From Bryobacterales bacterium (GTDB taxonomy: Bacteria > Acidobacteriota > Terriglobia > Bryobacterales > UBA6623): a DNA stretch of 33,267 nt. The position numbers were made by a program, and so were the translations under genes. Each line of letters opens with the position of its first letter. Position 1 is the first letter of the stretch. Where the stretch lies: NCBI GenBank assembly GCA_028819255.1, contig JAPPMB010000028.1, forward strand, positions 1-33,267, in the 5' to 3' direction. The notes under the pieces are model-generated. The model searched no databases, had not been told where the DNA came from, and saw only the letters and a program-made list of their open reading frames with translations. Below are positions 16,227-25,811 of this stretch, one piece after another.

Positions 16227-16691
16227 TCCGCATTATCCGCATTATTTGTCCCGAGACGGTGGTTTCGTCACGACAGGCGCTGCGAACGGCAAACTCTCGC
16301 AGACGACCTTGGGGCTAGGGTCGTGGAGGCAGGAGGACTTGCGCAACCGCGAGAGTTGGTATTGCGAGGCCTTGGCCCACAAGGCCTTGCCCCATCTGAA
16401 CACCGAGCTCAATCTGCCACTATCGGCTGAGCCACCTGCTGGAGGCCGACCGCGGCCCACCGAATGTGCGGGGGTTGGCGGCGGCTCCGCTACGACTGCG
16501 ACCGCGCCACGCCCTTCCAATGTGGGAAGAGCGCGGGCGCGGTGTGTGCATCGTGAGCAGAGACCGCTTTCGGATCGTTGCTTCACTGTCCCTTCCGATT
16601 CTTGGCCCTGTAGCTACATAGCGTTCTTGGCATGTGCCTCTGTACCTTAGCCAACTACTCCTTCGAGACTTCCGGCGTTAGAGATGTCACG
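16227..16691. other. 465-bp stretch without a supported gene
   Basis: I see no frame with recognisable motifs on either strand. A 7-bp inverted repeat (16368-16374 and 16380-16386, GGCCTTG and CAAGGCC, loop of five) is present but lacks a T-tract. The stretch may be decayed sequence at a junction between acquired blocks. Confidence 0.4.
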
Positions 16692-17075
16692 TCACGAGAC
16701 CGCAGCCTCTCGCCTTCTAGTGTACGAAGCGATCCGTTCCACGGCGGACTGCTTCGAAGCATCCCACGAGCATCCCCCACATGTTGTGTCCCTGTTGCCG
16801 GATTCACGTAAGTATCCGTCTTTGGCACTAAGCTTGGTAATGCCCTGAAGGAACATTCGAGGATCACCGATTCGAGAGATGTCGGGACCGCTCCGTGGCC
16901 CTAGCACGGCGTTGGCATCCTCCTCAACCACAGCGTCCCAGAAATCCTTTACTTGCCGGGTTGCGCCGCCCTCGATGGTGTCCGACGAGGTCGGAATCTT
17001 GATTGGAAACCGCTCAAATATTTCGATCTCGTACACTGCTGGGGATTTCTTGCTCGGCACTGTGTGGGTCGTCAC
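16692..17075 (-). CDS. hypothetical protein, possibly a gene fragment
   Basis: This is a 127-residue frame. The early part looks protein-like (VYEIEIFERFPIKIPTSSD, then RQVKDFWDAVVEEDANAVLG and DPRMFLQGITKLSAKDGYL). The end (ASYTRRREAAVS) looks less so. The first codon, GTG at 17073-17075, overlaps by four bases (GTGA) the end of a very short upstream frame encoding MTKDMKSALDCGIPQGAS. I do not recognise either. The pair may be pieces of one decayed gene lying between two relic toxin-antitoxin units, or a small operon. Confidence 0.3.
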   Translation of the reverse strand: MTTHTVPSKKSPAVYEIEIFERFPIKIPTSSDTIEGGATRQVKDFWDAVVEEDANAVLGPRSGPDISRIGDPRMFLQGITKLSAKDGYLRESGNRDTTCGGCSWDASKQSAVERIASYTRRREAAVS

Positions 17076-17201
17076 GACGCACCCTGCGGAATGCCGCAGT
17101 CAAGGGCCGACTTCATGTCCTTCGTCATCGGCTTGGCGTTTCCCTTCAGTTCCGTTGCTTAGGCACCTCGCGGCTGGGACGGACACTCTCATTCAAGAAG
17201 C

Positions 17202-17477
17202 TCAAGCAACTGCGACCTGCCGAAAGCGCTCTTGGGCTAGGTCGTAGGCGGCTTGGAGGCGCATTCATAGGGAAGCGTTCGACCAGTCAGCCTCTTCGAG
17301 CTTGATTGCGAGATGGGGAGAAATGGATGTCCTGCCGTCAAGAACTTCAGTGAACTCTCGGGCGGATACACCTAGCTTGAGAGCGGCCTCGCCCTCGGTT
17401 AGGCCGTCGACGAGGCAGCCGTCACTGAGGATGGCTCCTGGGTGTGGGGGGTTAAGCATAGGGCCTAAGGGCTTCAT
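17202..17477 (-). pseudogene. higA-like antitoxin with premature stop
   Basis: From ATG 17477 the product is a helix-turn-helix antitoxin of the HigA/VapI type: NPPHPGAILSDGCLVDGLTE, then EAALKLGVSAREFTEVLDGR and TSISPHLAIKLEEADWSNAS. It stops at TGA 17265-17267, but the same frame continues with MRLQAAYDLAQERFRQVAVA to a TGA at 17202-17204. HigA proteins usually read EFWMRLQAAYDLAQ there, so the stop replaces the tryptophan codon (TGG to TGA). The truncated 70-residue protein keeps its DNA-binding domain but loses the terminal helix. The decayed toxin lies immediately upstream, so no toxin remains to neutralise. Confidence 0.75.
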
Positions 17478-17489
17478 TGAAGGAACACC

Positions 17490-17700
17490 CTAGTGGTAAT
17501 CCACAAAGTCGACATCCCAAGTGTGTCCGTCCTCGGAGCGGAACAAAATGCGTTAGTTGGATGAGACGCGGATGGACAACCACGCGCCTCGACCCTTGAG
17601 AGTATGGAGACGAAATCTAGGAAATGCCAGATCGCCGGGCCGGTTGGCTTCGGCCAGGAGGCCGAGGACGATACTGATCGCGCTAAGAGTCGTGCCATAC
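17490..17700 (-). pseudogene. higB-like toxin relic with in-frame stop
   Basis: The minus-strand frame reads ISIVLGLLAEANRPGDL, AFPRFRLHTLKGRGAWLSIR and VSSN, then TAA at 17553-17555, then RILFRSEDGHTWDVDFVDYH and TAG at 17490-17492. This is the HigB core and tail (RLHPLKGxxxGxWSIRVSxNWRIxFRxEDGxxxDVDxVDYH). The tryptophan of NWRI has become a stop. The N-terminal helix is degraded, so the 5' limit is approximate. The stop codon precedes the antitoxin ATG by 12 bp, the usual higB-higA arrangement. Confidence 0.75.
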
Positions 17701-17871
17701 AAATTCGCACATGAGTTCGACCTTGCCGTCCGATCCGCCGATGACAGCATCGCCCACGATCATTGAGGCACTGACCAAGGTGTGCGGGCTAATCAAGGAA
17801 GTGTTCAGGTCGGTTCGGCCCGAGTGAACCCTGCGGACAGGATTGAAGAGCACACTGGTGAGTTCAGGCAT
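17683..17871 (-). CDS. short ORF coupled to drmMI, possibly a truncated DISARM-operon gene
   Basis: This is a 62-residue frame whose ATG (17871) lies inside the last codons of drmMI, with an 8-base overlap including its TGA (ATGCCTGA). That layout fits a co-translated next gene of the operon. The sequence (SVLFNPVRRVHSGRTDLN, TLVSASMIVGDAVIGGSDGK, VELMCEFVWHDS) has natural composition but no family I recognise. It ends where the decayed higB begins. This suggests an originally longer gene cut by insertion of that module. Alternatively it may be fortuitous. Confidence 0.4.
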   Translation of the reverse strand: MPELTSVLFNPVRRVHSGRTDLNTSLISPHTLVSASMIVGDAVIGGSDGKVELMCEFVWHDS

Positions 17872-20800
17872 TGCGTTCTGCGAACAGCGGAGGGGGCACT
17901 AAGAAGGACTCCACTTCCTGATGCTCATCTACCGGGTCACTCGACCGGACTGGCCGCTTAGACTGGTGCGGCACCGGGAGTTTGCGAAGTCTCTTGGTCC
18001 CGCGCTGCTCCCTGGCGCGTTGCGCATTCAGGTCGATGAGCCGTCCCATCACTTCATCCCGGACCTCATCCGGCCACCGGTAGCGCCGGTGCCTGGTCTT
18101 AGAAGATGCTTCCTCGGTCGGATGGTCGAAAAAGAACCCGCACTCCAGCTGAATGTCATCCCATCCGTATTGGGCCAGGACAGACCTGTCCATTTCGTCG
18201 TGCAGGGTGCGCAGGCGGACGATTTCAGGATCTTTGTTGTAGCGATCATGGAAACGGTTGTAGATCTTGGTCAGACCCTCCCCTCGACTCTCCATCAGAG
18301 CTGCCCGATACTCGTAGTAGGACTTGCCGACGTCTTCGAGCCGTCGATTCTCCATCCAAGATCTCGGGAAGGGGAAGGTCTCGAAGCAGTCAGACGGCGT
18401 ATACCGGAGATCATCTTTCATTGAAGATCCGAACCAGCGTGCCCAGAATTCATGCAGCCGAGACTGCAGAACACAGAATGCGGAGTAGGTTCTGAAGGGA
18501 AAGATTATCAGTGATTCTGCGTAGACTATGCCTGCCGGAAGGAACGCGAACGACGCATGCTGGCCCACTCTCGAGATCGACAACACGCGATCCAAGCCCT
18601 TGATCGTTCTATAAAGTCCCGGTCTCTTCTCGGCATAGTGCCACCAACGGTCTCTCAGTGCTTTACGATTCTGGCCCCTCCGGTCTGGCCTGACTTTGCG
18701 CTCAATGATCTCCAACAAACCTGGCCAGTCCGCAGCCACCGGCATCGGATAGTCGTGCGGAACAACGCCGCTCCTTCGCCACCCCGACTGGGTCTTGGTC
18801 GACATCCCGAACCAAGACTGGCTCTCGTCTGCCTTCCGCCGGAGAGGATAGTCCCAGAAATTGATCACGTATCGGTGATGAGCGTGGGTCGGTCTCTTAT
18901 TCAGCTCCTTGCCGCCAATGTAGGGAAAGATCGCTTCTTGGTTCTTCGGATTCGTCTCGATGAGGCTTTTCATCTCAGCGAGCGACGACGCCACGCCTTT
19001 CTTGTCCCTATCGTCGAACGTGAATCCCATGCCAAGGATATAGCTCCCCACGAAGCTCTTGTCTCGGTTCACCTTGAGTCGGGCAGGATCCTGGTGGGTC
19101 GATCCCACAGTCAGATACGCAGAGATAGCAGGCACTGCTATCCCGTCCAGCGATCGGCTGCCGTCCGGTTTCCCCCTGCGAATATGCACGACGCTCACGA
19201 TCACGGCCGCCATCCCCGGCCATGGCTTCCGCTTGGTCGCGTCATAGATCTCTCCGCCGTTGGTGCAGATCCATCGCAGGCCCGTGGACCGTGTGTCTCC
19301 CTGAGCAATGGTGTTGGTCGCGATCAGTCCAAGGTTTCCTCCGTCGCGGAGCAAAGAGAAGGCCCTGCGGAAGAAATGGGCGGCGAGGTCCGCATTGCCG
19401 TGGCTCCCGGCATGCATCTCCTTGAGCCAGTCGCCGTACCCCCCGGCGTTCGCCGCAATCACGGAGTTCTTTCCGGCGAATGGCGGGTTCCCGACGATGC
19501 AGTCGAATCCGGGCCGCTCCCGATCGAACACTTCCGGAAACTCGATCTCCCAATGAAACGCAGCCAGCGGCTTCGCGGCGTGGCGCGCCTGGACCAGAGG
19601 ATTCTCGAATCCCGCCAAGTCCCCGTCCATGACCGCTTGGGCGTACTTGTCCAGGACGCGCTTCCTTTCCTTGACTTTACGGCCTTCAAAGAATGCGGAG
19701 ACCACAAGATCTCCCAGTAGCCGGACGTTGGCAAGCTCAGTCTCTGACCGAGCCAACAGTGCGCTGAGTTCTGACCGCGGGGCGTCCCGCCCCGCCGCCT
19801 GAATCTCTCGCCTCGCCTCTGCGACCCGCTCGATTCGCGTCTGGCCCTCCAAGGCTTCAAAACCGGCCGCAAAGCGCTTCTTTCCTCCCCTCCAGTGGAA
19901 TACCTCGACCTGCTCGCGTGTCAGCCCGAGCAGGGAGTCGCCGTGCCGCAGGGCGTGGTCCACGAACGTGAGAGGATGATCCTTGGCCAGCGTGATCAGC
20001 CACAGCGACATCTTTGCGAGGTCGACCGCCATCACATTGCGGTCGACTCCGTAGAGGCACTTCTGCGCCACGACGCGCCGCGCCTCCATGACCCTGTCCT
20101 CGCCGGACGACCGTTGCGGCCCGGTGCCGGTCGCGACCCAGGCTTCGACCAACGCGTCGCCGAGCTGTCTGCAAGCCTCCACCAGGAAAGCTCCCGAGCC
20201 CATTGCCGGATCGCACACCTTAACTTCGAGGATTTGCGCGGGCGTCGGCCCTCCATCGGGGGTGCCTTGGAGATCGTTCAGCACTGGTTCGAGTGCCTTC
20301 CGGACGATTGGCTCCGTCAGCTCCCTCGGAGTGTAGTGCGATCCGGAGCGCCTGCGCTCCTCGCTAGGCTGCAGGATCATCGCGCCATCCGCCACCAGGT
20401 CCGGCGTGGCGTTCTTGTCGACCACCGAATCCAGAGCGGCAAGCATGTCCTCGAGAGAGATCGCTGCCCCAACCATCCGATTAACCCTCTGGGTGATTTT
20501 GCGGTCCGTCCTGTCCTGGATCCACTTCCGCCGTCCCGTCGGTCTCGCGGCCAAGAGAGCATCGATGTCAATCGTCGAGGGAGCCCCGTTTTTCTTCTTC
20601 ACCGCCTTGATTGAGATAGAGGGCCCGGTGGCGATCTCAAGGCGGAAACCCATCATCGTTTCGTAGACTGAGCCGATCTGTTCCACGTCCAGCGCACGGT
20701 ACGAAATTCTCTCGCCGTCCAGGACGACAAGTTTCTCCAGCACGCGGAAGACGGTGCCGTCCGAAACCAGCGGCACGGTCGGCTGCTCGCCTTCCGGTCC

Positions 20801-21979
20801 GGAATCGATGCACGGCACGGCCGCGAGGAACGGAAAGCGATCCGGATCAAACAACGCCCCCTGGCGCGCGGGCAGCGTCATCGATCCCGACCTTGCCCCG
20901 TCGTGGATCATGCGGAAGAGCACTGCGAGTTGCGGCCAGGCCCCATAGCGCTGGTCCATCGTGTCCGGGTACTGCGCGGCATCCGCCCGCAGACGTTCGT
21001 GCAAGCCGGCCAGAGAGTAGAAGCGCACGAAGGTTTGGTCGTCGGGCAGCAGGTCACGCTGCTCGGCGTAGAGTAGGAACACCAGCCGGAGCATCACGGT
21101 CAGCAAGGCCCGGTACACGGTGTCCGGCGACTTTTCGAGTGCGTCGCGGAGGAGGGTTCCACCGGAAGCGTCATCAGCCGCCTGGAAACCCCGCACCATC
21201 TCGTAGAGCCCGTGCAGCACTTGCTCCGCGAGCCGCTCGCTGACGACGCTCTGATACTTCCGGCTCTCCTTGAGAAGGGCCGTGATCCTCTGCCCATGCG
21301 GCACCGTGAGCAGCCGTGCCTGGCGCAGCAGCAGGCGCATCGCCGCCACGATCGGCCGCCCCGCCGTCAGCAGCATGTCCGCCACAATAAAGTCGATCCA
21401 GCCCGAACTCTCGCCGCGGGGAGCCGAGATCAGCCGAATGGCCCTTCCGTTGAAAAGCAGACCGGCCTCCACGCCTGTTGCCCGCAGCATGCGCTCCATG
21501 CGGCCGTGGGCGGTTGCCTCCAAGGTTCCGCGTCCCCGTTCCTCGGAATCGAAGGCCTGCCGGGGCTGCACCACTCTCACCAGCAGCTGCCACTCGGGGC
21601 TTCCGTCCTTCGGCACCGGCCAGTGCCGGACCGCAAAGTCGGGCCGCAGCACGTCTTCGTGCTCCGGCAACGCTACCTCGGCCGAGTGGATGGCACCGTC
21701 GGCGTCCGTCGCCCTCGCGAAGGCCTTGGGCGAGAACTTCCAGCCCAGCACACCCCGGGCGAACTGTTCGAAGTCCGGCAGATACGGCTCGGGGTCCCCG
21801 CCGCTTCGGAACACGTTCTTCTCGATGCAGTCGCTCAGCAGCTTCTGCCCCTCAGTGTCGCGGCGGTTCAGGACCGCCCCGTTCCGGATGAGGGCCGGAA
21901 CGGAAACAACCAGCCCCTGCGGCTGGACGAACCCCAGCCAGTCGAGGTGCGCCCTGGCTTCCGGATCGAGGCGCGGCAT
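17864..21979 (-). CDS. drmMI: DISARM class 1 adenine-specific DNA methyltransferase DrmMI
   Basis: This encodes 1371 residues from ATG 21979, overlapping the drmD stop by one base (TGATG); a longer upstream frame exists but would overlap drmD by 130 bases. It is a large N6-adenine methyltransferase of the type IIG/BREX-PglX-like class. The N-terminal half is helical (LLTVMLRLVFLLYAEQRDLL). The SAM-binding motif I is VCDPAMGSGAFLVEACRQLG (~586-605). The catalytic motif IV is FDCIVGNPPFAGKN (~824-837). The C-terminal part, including YRYVINFWDYP-like and PFPRSWMENRRLEDVG segments, is a target-recognition-like region. In DISARM, methylation marks host DNA as self. Its 3' end is followed by a coupled short ORF and a decayed toxin-antitoxin unit instead of drmA. 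Confidence 0.92.
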   Translation of the reverse strand: MPRLDPEARAHLDWLGFVQPQGLVVSVPALIRNGAVLNRRDTEGQKLLSDCIEKNVFRSGGDPEPYLPDFEQFARGVLGWKFSPKAFARATDADGAIHSAEVALPEHEDVLRPDFAVRHWPVPKDGSPEWQLLVRVVQPRQAFDSEERGRGTLEATAHGRMERMLRATGVEAGLLFNGRAIRLISAPRGESSGWIDFIVADMLLTAGRPIVAAMRLLLRQARLLTVPHGQRITALLKESRKYQSVVSERLAEQVLHGLYEMVRGFQAADDASGGTLLRDALEKSPDTVYRALLTVMLRLVFLLYAEQRDLLPDDQTFVRFYSLAGLHERLRADAAQYPDTMDQRYGAWPQLAVLFRMIHDGARSGSMTLPARQGALFDPDRFPFLAAVPCIDSGPEGEQPTVPLVSDGTVFRVLEKLVVLDGERISYRALDVEQIGSVYETMMGFRLEIATGPSISIKAVKKKNGAPSTIDIDALLAARPTGRRKWIQDRTDRKITQRVNRMVGAAISLEDMLAALDSVVDKNATPDLVADGAMILQPSEERRRSGSHYTPRELTEPIVRKALEPVLNDLQGTPDGGPTPAQILEVKVCDPAMGSGAFLVEACRQLGDALVEAWVATGTGPQRSSGEDRVMEARRVVAQKCLYGVDRNVMAVDLAKMSLWLITLAKDHPLTFVDHALRHGDSLLGLTREQVEVFHWRGGKKRFAAGFEALEGQTRIERVAEARREIQAAGRDAPRSELSALLARSETELANVRLLGDLVVSAFFEGRKVKERKRVLDKYAQAVMDGDLAGFENPLVQARHAAKPLAAFHWEIEFPEVFDRERPGFDCIVGNPPFAGKNSVIAANAGGYGDWLKEMHAGSHGNADLAAHFFRRAFSLLRDGGNLGLIATNTIAQGDTRSTGLRWICTNGGEIYDATKRKPWPGMAAVIVSVVHIRRGKPDGSRSLDGIAVPAISAYLTVGSTHQDPARLKVNRDKSFVGSYILGMGFTFDDRDKKGVASSLAEMKSLIETNPKNQEAIFPYIGGKELNKRPTHAHHRYVINFWDYPLRRKADESQSWFGMSTKTQSGWRRSGVVPHDYPMPVAADWPGLLEIIERKVRPDRRGQNRKALRDRWWHYAEKRPGLYRTIKGLDRVLSISRVGQHASFAFLPAGIVYAESLIIFPFRTYSAFCVLQSRLHEFWARWFGSSMKDDLRYTPSDCFETFPFPRSWMENRRLEDVGKSYYEYRAALMESRGEGLTKIYNRFHDRYNKDPEIVRLRTLHDEMDRSVLAQYGWDDIQLECGFFFDHPTEEASSKTRHRRYRWPDEVRDEVMGRLIDLNAQRAREQRGTKRLRKLPVPHQSKRPVRSSDPVDEHQEVESFLVPPPLFAERNA

Positions 21980-24900
21980 CAGTTCGTGTCCGGCCACAGA
22001 TAGACCAAGCCCAGCGGCTCGATGCGTTTCGTTACGACGCCGTAGGACGCTCGAATCCGGTCCGGCTCCGTGTCCAGGTCCCGGTCGAAGGCCTTGATCC
22101 GCCGTTCCCACGCTCGGATGTTTGCCCTGAGCTGCCTCTTCTCGTCGGTGCTGAATCGAAAGGTCATTTGCTCGCCCGTTTTCGTGTGCCGGTCCAGTTC
22201 TGCCCGCACCCGCTCGCGCTGCTCCCGGAGGATCGCAGCCAGCTTGAGTCTCTCGACCTTCCCTCGTGCCGCGAGCCGGGCCTCGGCGGTTTCTGCGGCC
22301 GCTGCCGCTTTCTTCTCGAGCTCTCCCTGCAGTTCTTCGACATCGCGCCGGGCGCTGGCCAGCAACTGAGAGCGGATTGCCTCGCCGGGCATCGGATGTC
22401 TTGGTCTCTGCAGCAACTGCTCCAGCAGTTCGAGTGTTCTGGATTCGCCGGTCTTGCCGTACGGTACCAGTGGCCCCTGCCGGAGGGCGGGCCGGATCCA
22501 GCGCGCGGCGACGGCTACGATTTCCTCGTGGAGTCTCTCAGCCCGCCTTCCGAAAAGCAGCAGTCGCCCGAGCAGCAGCACCCGCGGCACCGAGTCCGCC
22601 GCCTGTGCTAGGCAGGCCCTTGACAGGTCGTGATGCACGAACCCCTGGGAACGGAACCGCGCCAGCAGGCGCTGCGCAAGCCGCTGCCCCAGATGCAGAT
22701 GCACCGTCGCGTCGCTTAGCACTCCTTCGTCCTTGAAGACAACGGAGCGGATTGGAGCCTCCTTCCTCCAGTCCGTGACTTTCTGGTCCCGCCTCCGCGG
22801 AGTCCGAAGCGTGTCGAGCGTGGCTGTCCAGCTTGGGTCGGTCCTGGATCGGCGGTCCAGTCGGGGCAGCTCCCACGTCTCGCTCCCGTTCGACCTCTCC
22901 GATTTCTTCAGGGGCCCGGCTCCCAGCAGCTCGAGCGAACTGGAGAGCGCTTTCCGGAACGGCTCAGGGTGAAAACCCACCCGGCCCCGCGACCGCTGGA
23001 GCACCTTTCGGCAGTCATCGATCTGGGCCTGCAAGTCTTCGTGGCGCTCACGAGCCGCTTCTAGCTCCTCCTTGGAGTTGCGCTTCTCCGCCGCGGGCAC
23101 GCTCTCGTATTCGATCTCTTTCGCCAGCTCTCGCCTATCCGCGTGCCGGATCCCCTGTCGCAAGAGCCTCCGCTCAATCGCCTCGTCGAGCACTGTCGAG
23201 AGGCTTCCGAGTTCCCCTCGGATCGTCTCCGTCTTGCGTGCTAGCACTCTCAGGACATGATCCTCCTTGCGCTGCGTCAAGACGAAATAGCGGCATCGCA
23301 CTCTCGGAGCCATTTGCAACTTCCGATCAATCCGTCCGTTGCGCTGTTCGATGCGCCCCGGATTCCAAGGCAGGTCGTAATGGAACAGATCCGCGCAATG
23401 GGCTTGGAAGTTAAGGCCCTCCCGTGCCGCGTCAGTTGCCAGCAGAATCCGCAGCGGATCCTCGGATGGGGGCGCGTTGAATCGTCTCTGAATCTCCTTG
23501 CGCCGGGCACTGCTCGTCAATCCATCGATCACCTCGATGCGGTCATGACAGCGGTCCGTGCCCGCGATCGCCTCCTCAAGGGACTCCTTCAGGTAACGCT
23601 TTGTGCCCTGCCTGTTCTCAGTGAAGATCAGAACCCGGCGCTCGTTCCAGCGTGGTGGCTCGCCGCCACCCTTGCCGATCGGGCACATGTTGCGCTCAAT
23701 CCAGCGAAGAAGCCAGCGCACCTTGGGATCGCGCAGGCCACGGGACTTGCCTGCGACCTCCTGCATGCGGCGAAGCAGTTCGCGTTCCCGAGCCCATAGA
23801 GATGCCTCGTCCGTCAAGGCGGCCGCTTCCGCCTCGCTCTCCTCCGTCGCGGACGCGAACTGGCTGTCCTCCTCAGCTTGGAGATCGTCATCCTCCTCCG
23901 CGGCAAGATCCGCGTCCGGGCCTTGCGGGCGGACCATGAGGGCATGGTCTCTACAAGCAGCCGCTCGCGCCCCGGCCGCTCCGACCTGCGCCTTCATCCT
24001 CTGGCACTCGAATGTCCTCGCGTGGACCTCCAAGCTGCGTGCGAACGCCTCGATGGACGACAGCAGCCGCTGCTGCAGCCCGATCACGACGAGCACGGCG
24101 TTAGCCTGAGCTCTCTTCGGGCTGCTCGCGAAACGCTGCACTTTTACGGTACGGTACTCGTCCAGCAATTCGGAGAGGTGCAGCTCGGGCGCGTCCGCCG
24201 GCAGGCCCTTGATCTTGATCGGTTCAACAACCCGCTCGGGGAAGCCGCCCTGCATCTGGCGGATGTCCTCCTTGAGCCGCCGTACCATGACTTCCTTGAG
24301 CGCCTCCCGCCGGATCGGCACTCCTCGCGTGAAGCGGTTCGGATCCAGCAGCTCGAGCAATGTCGAGAAACTGTTCGAGTGACCGTTGTGCGGGGTCGCC
24401 GACAGGAACAGCCGGTGCTCGAAACGCCCCGCGAGGTCCCGCACGGCCCGAGTGAACTTGGTCTCGATCCCGTAGCGGCCGCCGCTGGACGGTGCCGCGT
24501 GGTGCGCCTCGTCCAGGATCAGCAAGCTCCCGTGCAGCCGGTCTCCAAGTCGTTCCCGCAGCGGATCGGCATAGGTCGGGTCAATCAGCAGGTTGTGCGA
24601 AATCAGAAACCGGCTGTGCGTCCGCCACGGATTCACTCCAAACCCACGTTGCCGCCGCATCCGTGCGAGGTACTGTCGGTCGAGGATCTCGAAGACCAGC
24701 CCGAACCGCTGATCGAGTTCTGCCCTCCACTGGTCCAGAACCGACGGCGGGGCTGCCACCACCACGGTCTCGACGCGCTTGCGCAGCATTAGCTCGCTTG
24801 CGATCAGACCTGCTTCGATCGTTTTCCCCAAGCCGGTGTCGTCGGCGATGAAGAGGTTCACGAGTGGAAGCTGCAGCGCCTTGCGCAGCGGCTCGATCTG

Positions 24901-25260
24901 GTACGCATCCAACTGGATACCGGCTCGAAACGGCGACTGCACCAGCTTCGCGTCCGTGGATGTTACGCAGCTCCAGCGCGCCGTGTGCAGGAAGGCCGAA
25001 AAGTGCTGCGGGGGGTCAAAGCCTCGGGAACCGAGACCGGTCCACCCCTCCTCGGCCAGGACACTGCGGTCGATCTCGCAGTCCCAGAAGACATCCAGAG
25101 CCTGCCCCTGGGCGTCGTCGTCCGCGCATGCCAGACTGACCACGGGCGATCCTCCGCCTTCGGGGCGATGCACCCTCTCCACGAGCCACCGCCGGGACCG
25201 CACTCGAACTAGCTGGCCCGGCTGAGGCAAGCGGTGCTCTCGTGCCTCAGCGATGCTCAT
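21979..25260 (-). CDS. drmD: DISARM class 1 SNF2-like helicase DrmD
   Basis: This encodes 1093 residues. It is an SNF2/RapA-type DNA translocase: Q-region LDAYQIEPLRKAL, Walker A ADDTGLGKTIEAGL (~139-152), motif Ia VVVAAPPSVLDQW, DEAH box LLILDEAHHAAP (~246-257), motif III LFLSATPHNGHSNSF (~285-299), and in the second RecA lobe VLIFTENRQGTKRYL, LLATDAAREGLNFQ and RIEQRNGRIDRKLQ. A long charged C-terminal region with coiled-coil character (LQGELEKKAAAAAETAEARL) follows. DrmD distinguishes class 1 DISARM, where it presumably remodels or translocates incoming DNA with the DrmAB helicase. The start is ATG 25260, with AGAAGG about five bases upstream. It is the first DISARM gene, and its stop codon overlaps the drmMI start. 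Confidence 0.93.
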   Translation of the reverse strand: MSIAEAREHRLPQPGQLVRVRSRRWLVERVHRPEGGGSPVVSLACADDDAQGQALDVFWDCEIDRSVLAEEGWTGLGSRGFDPPQHFSAFLHTARWSCVTSTDAKLVQSPFRAGIQLDAYQIEPLRKALQLPLVNLFIADDTGLGKTIEAGLIASELMLRKRVETVVVAAPPSVLDQWRAELDQRFGLVFEILDRQYLARMRRQRGFGVNPWRTHSRFLISHNLLIDPTYADPLRERLGDRLHGSLLILDEAHHAAPSSGGRYGIETKFTRAVRDLAGRFEHRLFLSATPHNGHSNSFSTLLELLDPNRFTRGVPIRREALKEVMVRRLKEDIRQMQGGFPERVVEPIKIKGLPADAPELHLSELLDEYRTVKVQRFASSPKRAQANAVLVVIGLQQRLLSSIEAFARSLEVHARTFECQRMKAQVGAAGARAAACRDHALMVRPQGPDADLAAEEDDDLQAEEDSQFASATEESEAEAAALTDEASLWARERELLRRMQEVAGKSRGLRDPKVRWLLRWIERNMCPIGKGGGEPPRWNERRVLIFTENRQGTKRYLKESLEEAIAGTDRCHDRIEVIDGLTSSARRKEIQRRFNAPPSEDPLRILLATDAAREGLNFQAHCADLFHYDLPWNPGRIEQRNGRIDRKLQMAPRVRCRYFVLTQRKEDHVLRVLARKTETIRGELGSLSTVLDEAIERRLLRQGIRHADRRELAKEIEYESVPAAEKRNSKEELEAARERHEDLQAQIDDCRKVLQRSRGRVGFHPEPFRKALSSSLELLGAGPLKKSERSNGSETWELPRLDRRSRTDPSWTATLDTLRTPRRRDQKVTDWRKEAPIRSVVFKDEGVLSDATVHLHLGQRLAQRLLARFRSQGFVHHDLSRACLAQAADSVPRVLLLGRLLLFGRRAERLHEEIVAVAARWIRPALRQGPLVPYGKTGESRTLELLEQLLQRPRHPMPGEAIRSQLLASARRDVEELQGELEKKAAAAAETAEARLAARGKVERLKLAAILREQRERVRAELDRHTKTGEQMTFRFSTDEKRQLRANIRAWERRIKAFDRDLDTEPDRIRASYGVVTKRIEPLGLVYLWPDTN

Positions 25261-25811
25261 TCGCCTTCTGTTGCCGGGCCGGGACCAAGGTCAGCGGACA
25301 GCCATACCGGAACGAGTAAACATGATGGCACAGGGCCACCTAGACAAGGGCCGGTTCCAACCATCGAGCCTAATGTGGTGGTGAGGGTACCGACGGCAGT
25401 GCCTGCCCCAGTGACACGGCGCAATGGACTCCGGAGGTCTCGAACTAGCAGTTGGCCATGCATTGAAGGCGGGACTGGTTGGTGAATCTCACGCTCTGAG
25501 GGCGAGCACGAGCGGAGCGGCCTCTGAATCGCAGGCGAACGCCGGATGGCGGGACGACTCTCTTGCTGCAATCGCCGGAATCCCGGAAAACCTCGCTGGA
25601 TCCGGCGCAGTGGACCGGGCTCCTTCCGGACGGCAAGCGACGCAGCCCAGCCGAACCCAACCTTCCAGCACGCACGGCGTTCGTGAAAGGCTGAGTGGCG
25701 CGACACGTTCATGGACCGGCGTCCGTTGAGGTCACCCTTCAGCGCCCCCCCTTCGACACCCGGGCCAAGTACCCTGCCCCCGGACCTCGGGAGGAGGCAT
25801 AGCATGGAGCG
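25261..25811. other. 551-bp divergent intergenic region between drmD and higBA
   Basis: This region must hold the promoter for drmD (minus strand) and probably that for higBA (plus strand). I could not identify convincing -35/-10 pairs. The long minus-strand open frame across it runs antisense through the higBA genes and has no domain signals, so I read it as non-coding. A plus-strand frame ending near 25695 (SLDPAQWTGLLPDGKRRSP) looks faintly protein-like, but I cannot assign it. Confidence 0.45.
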
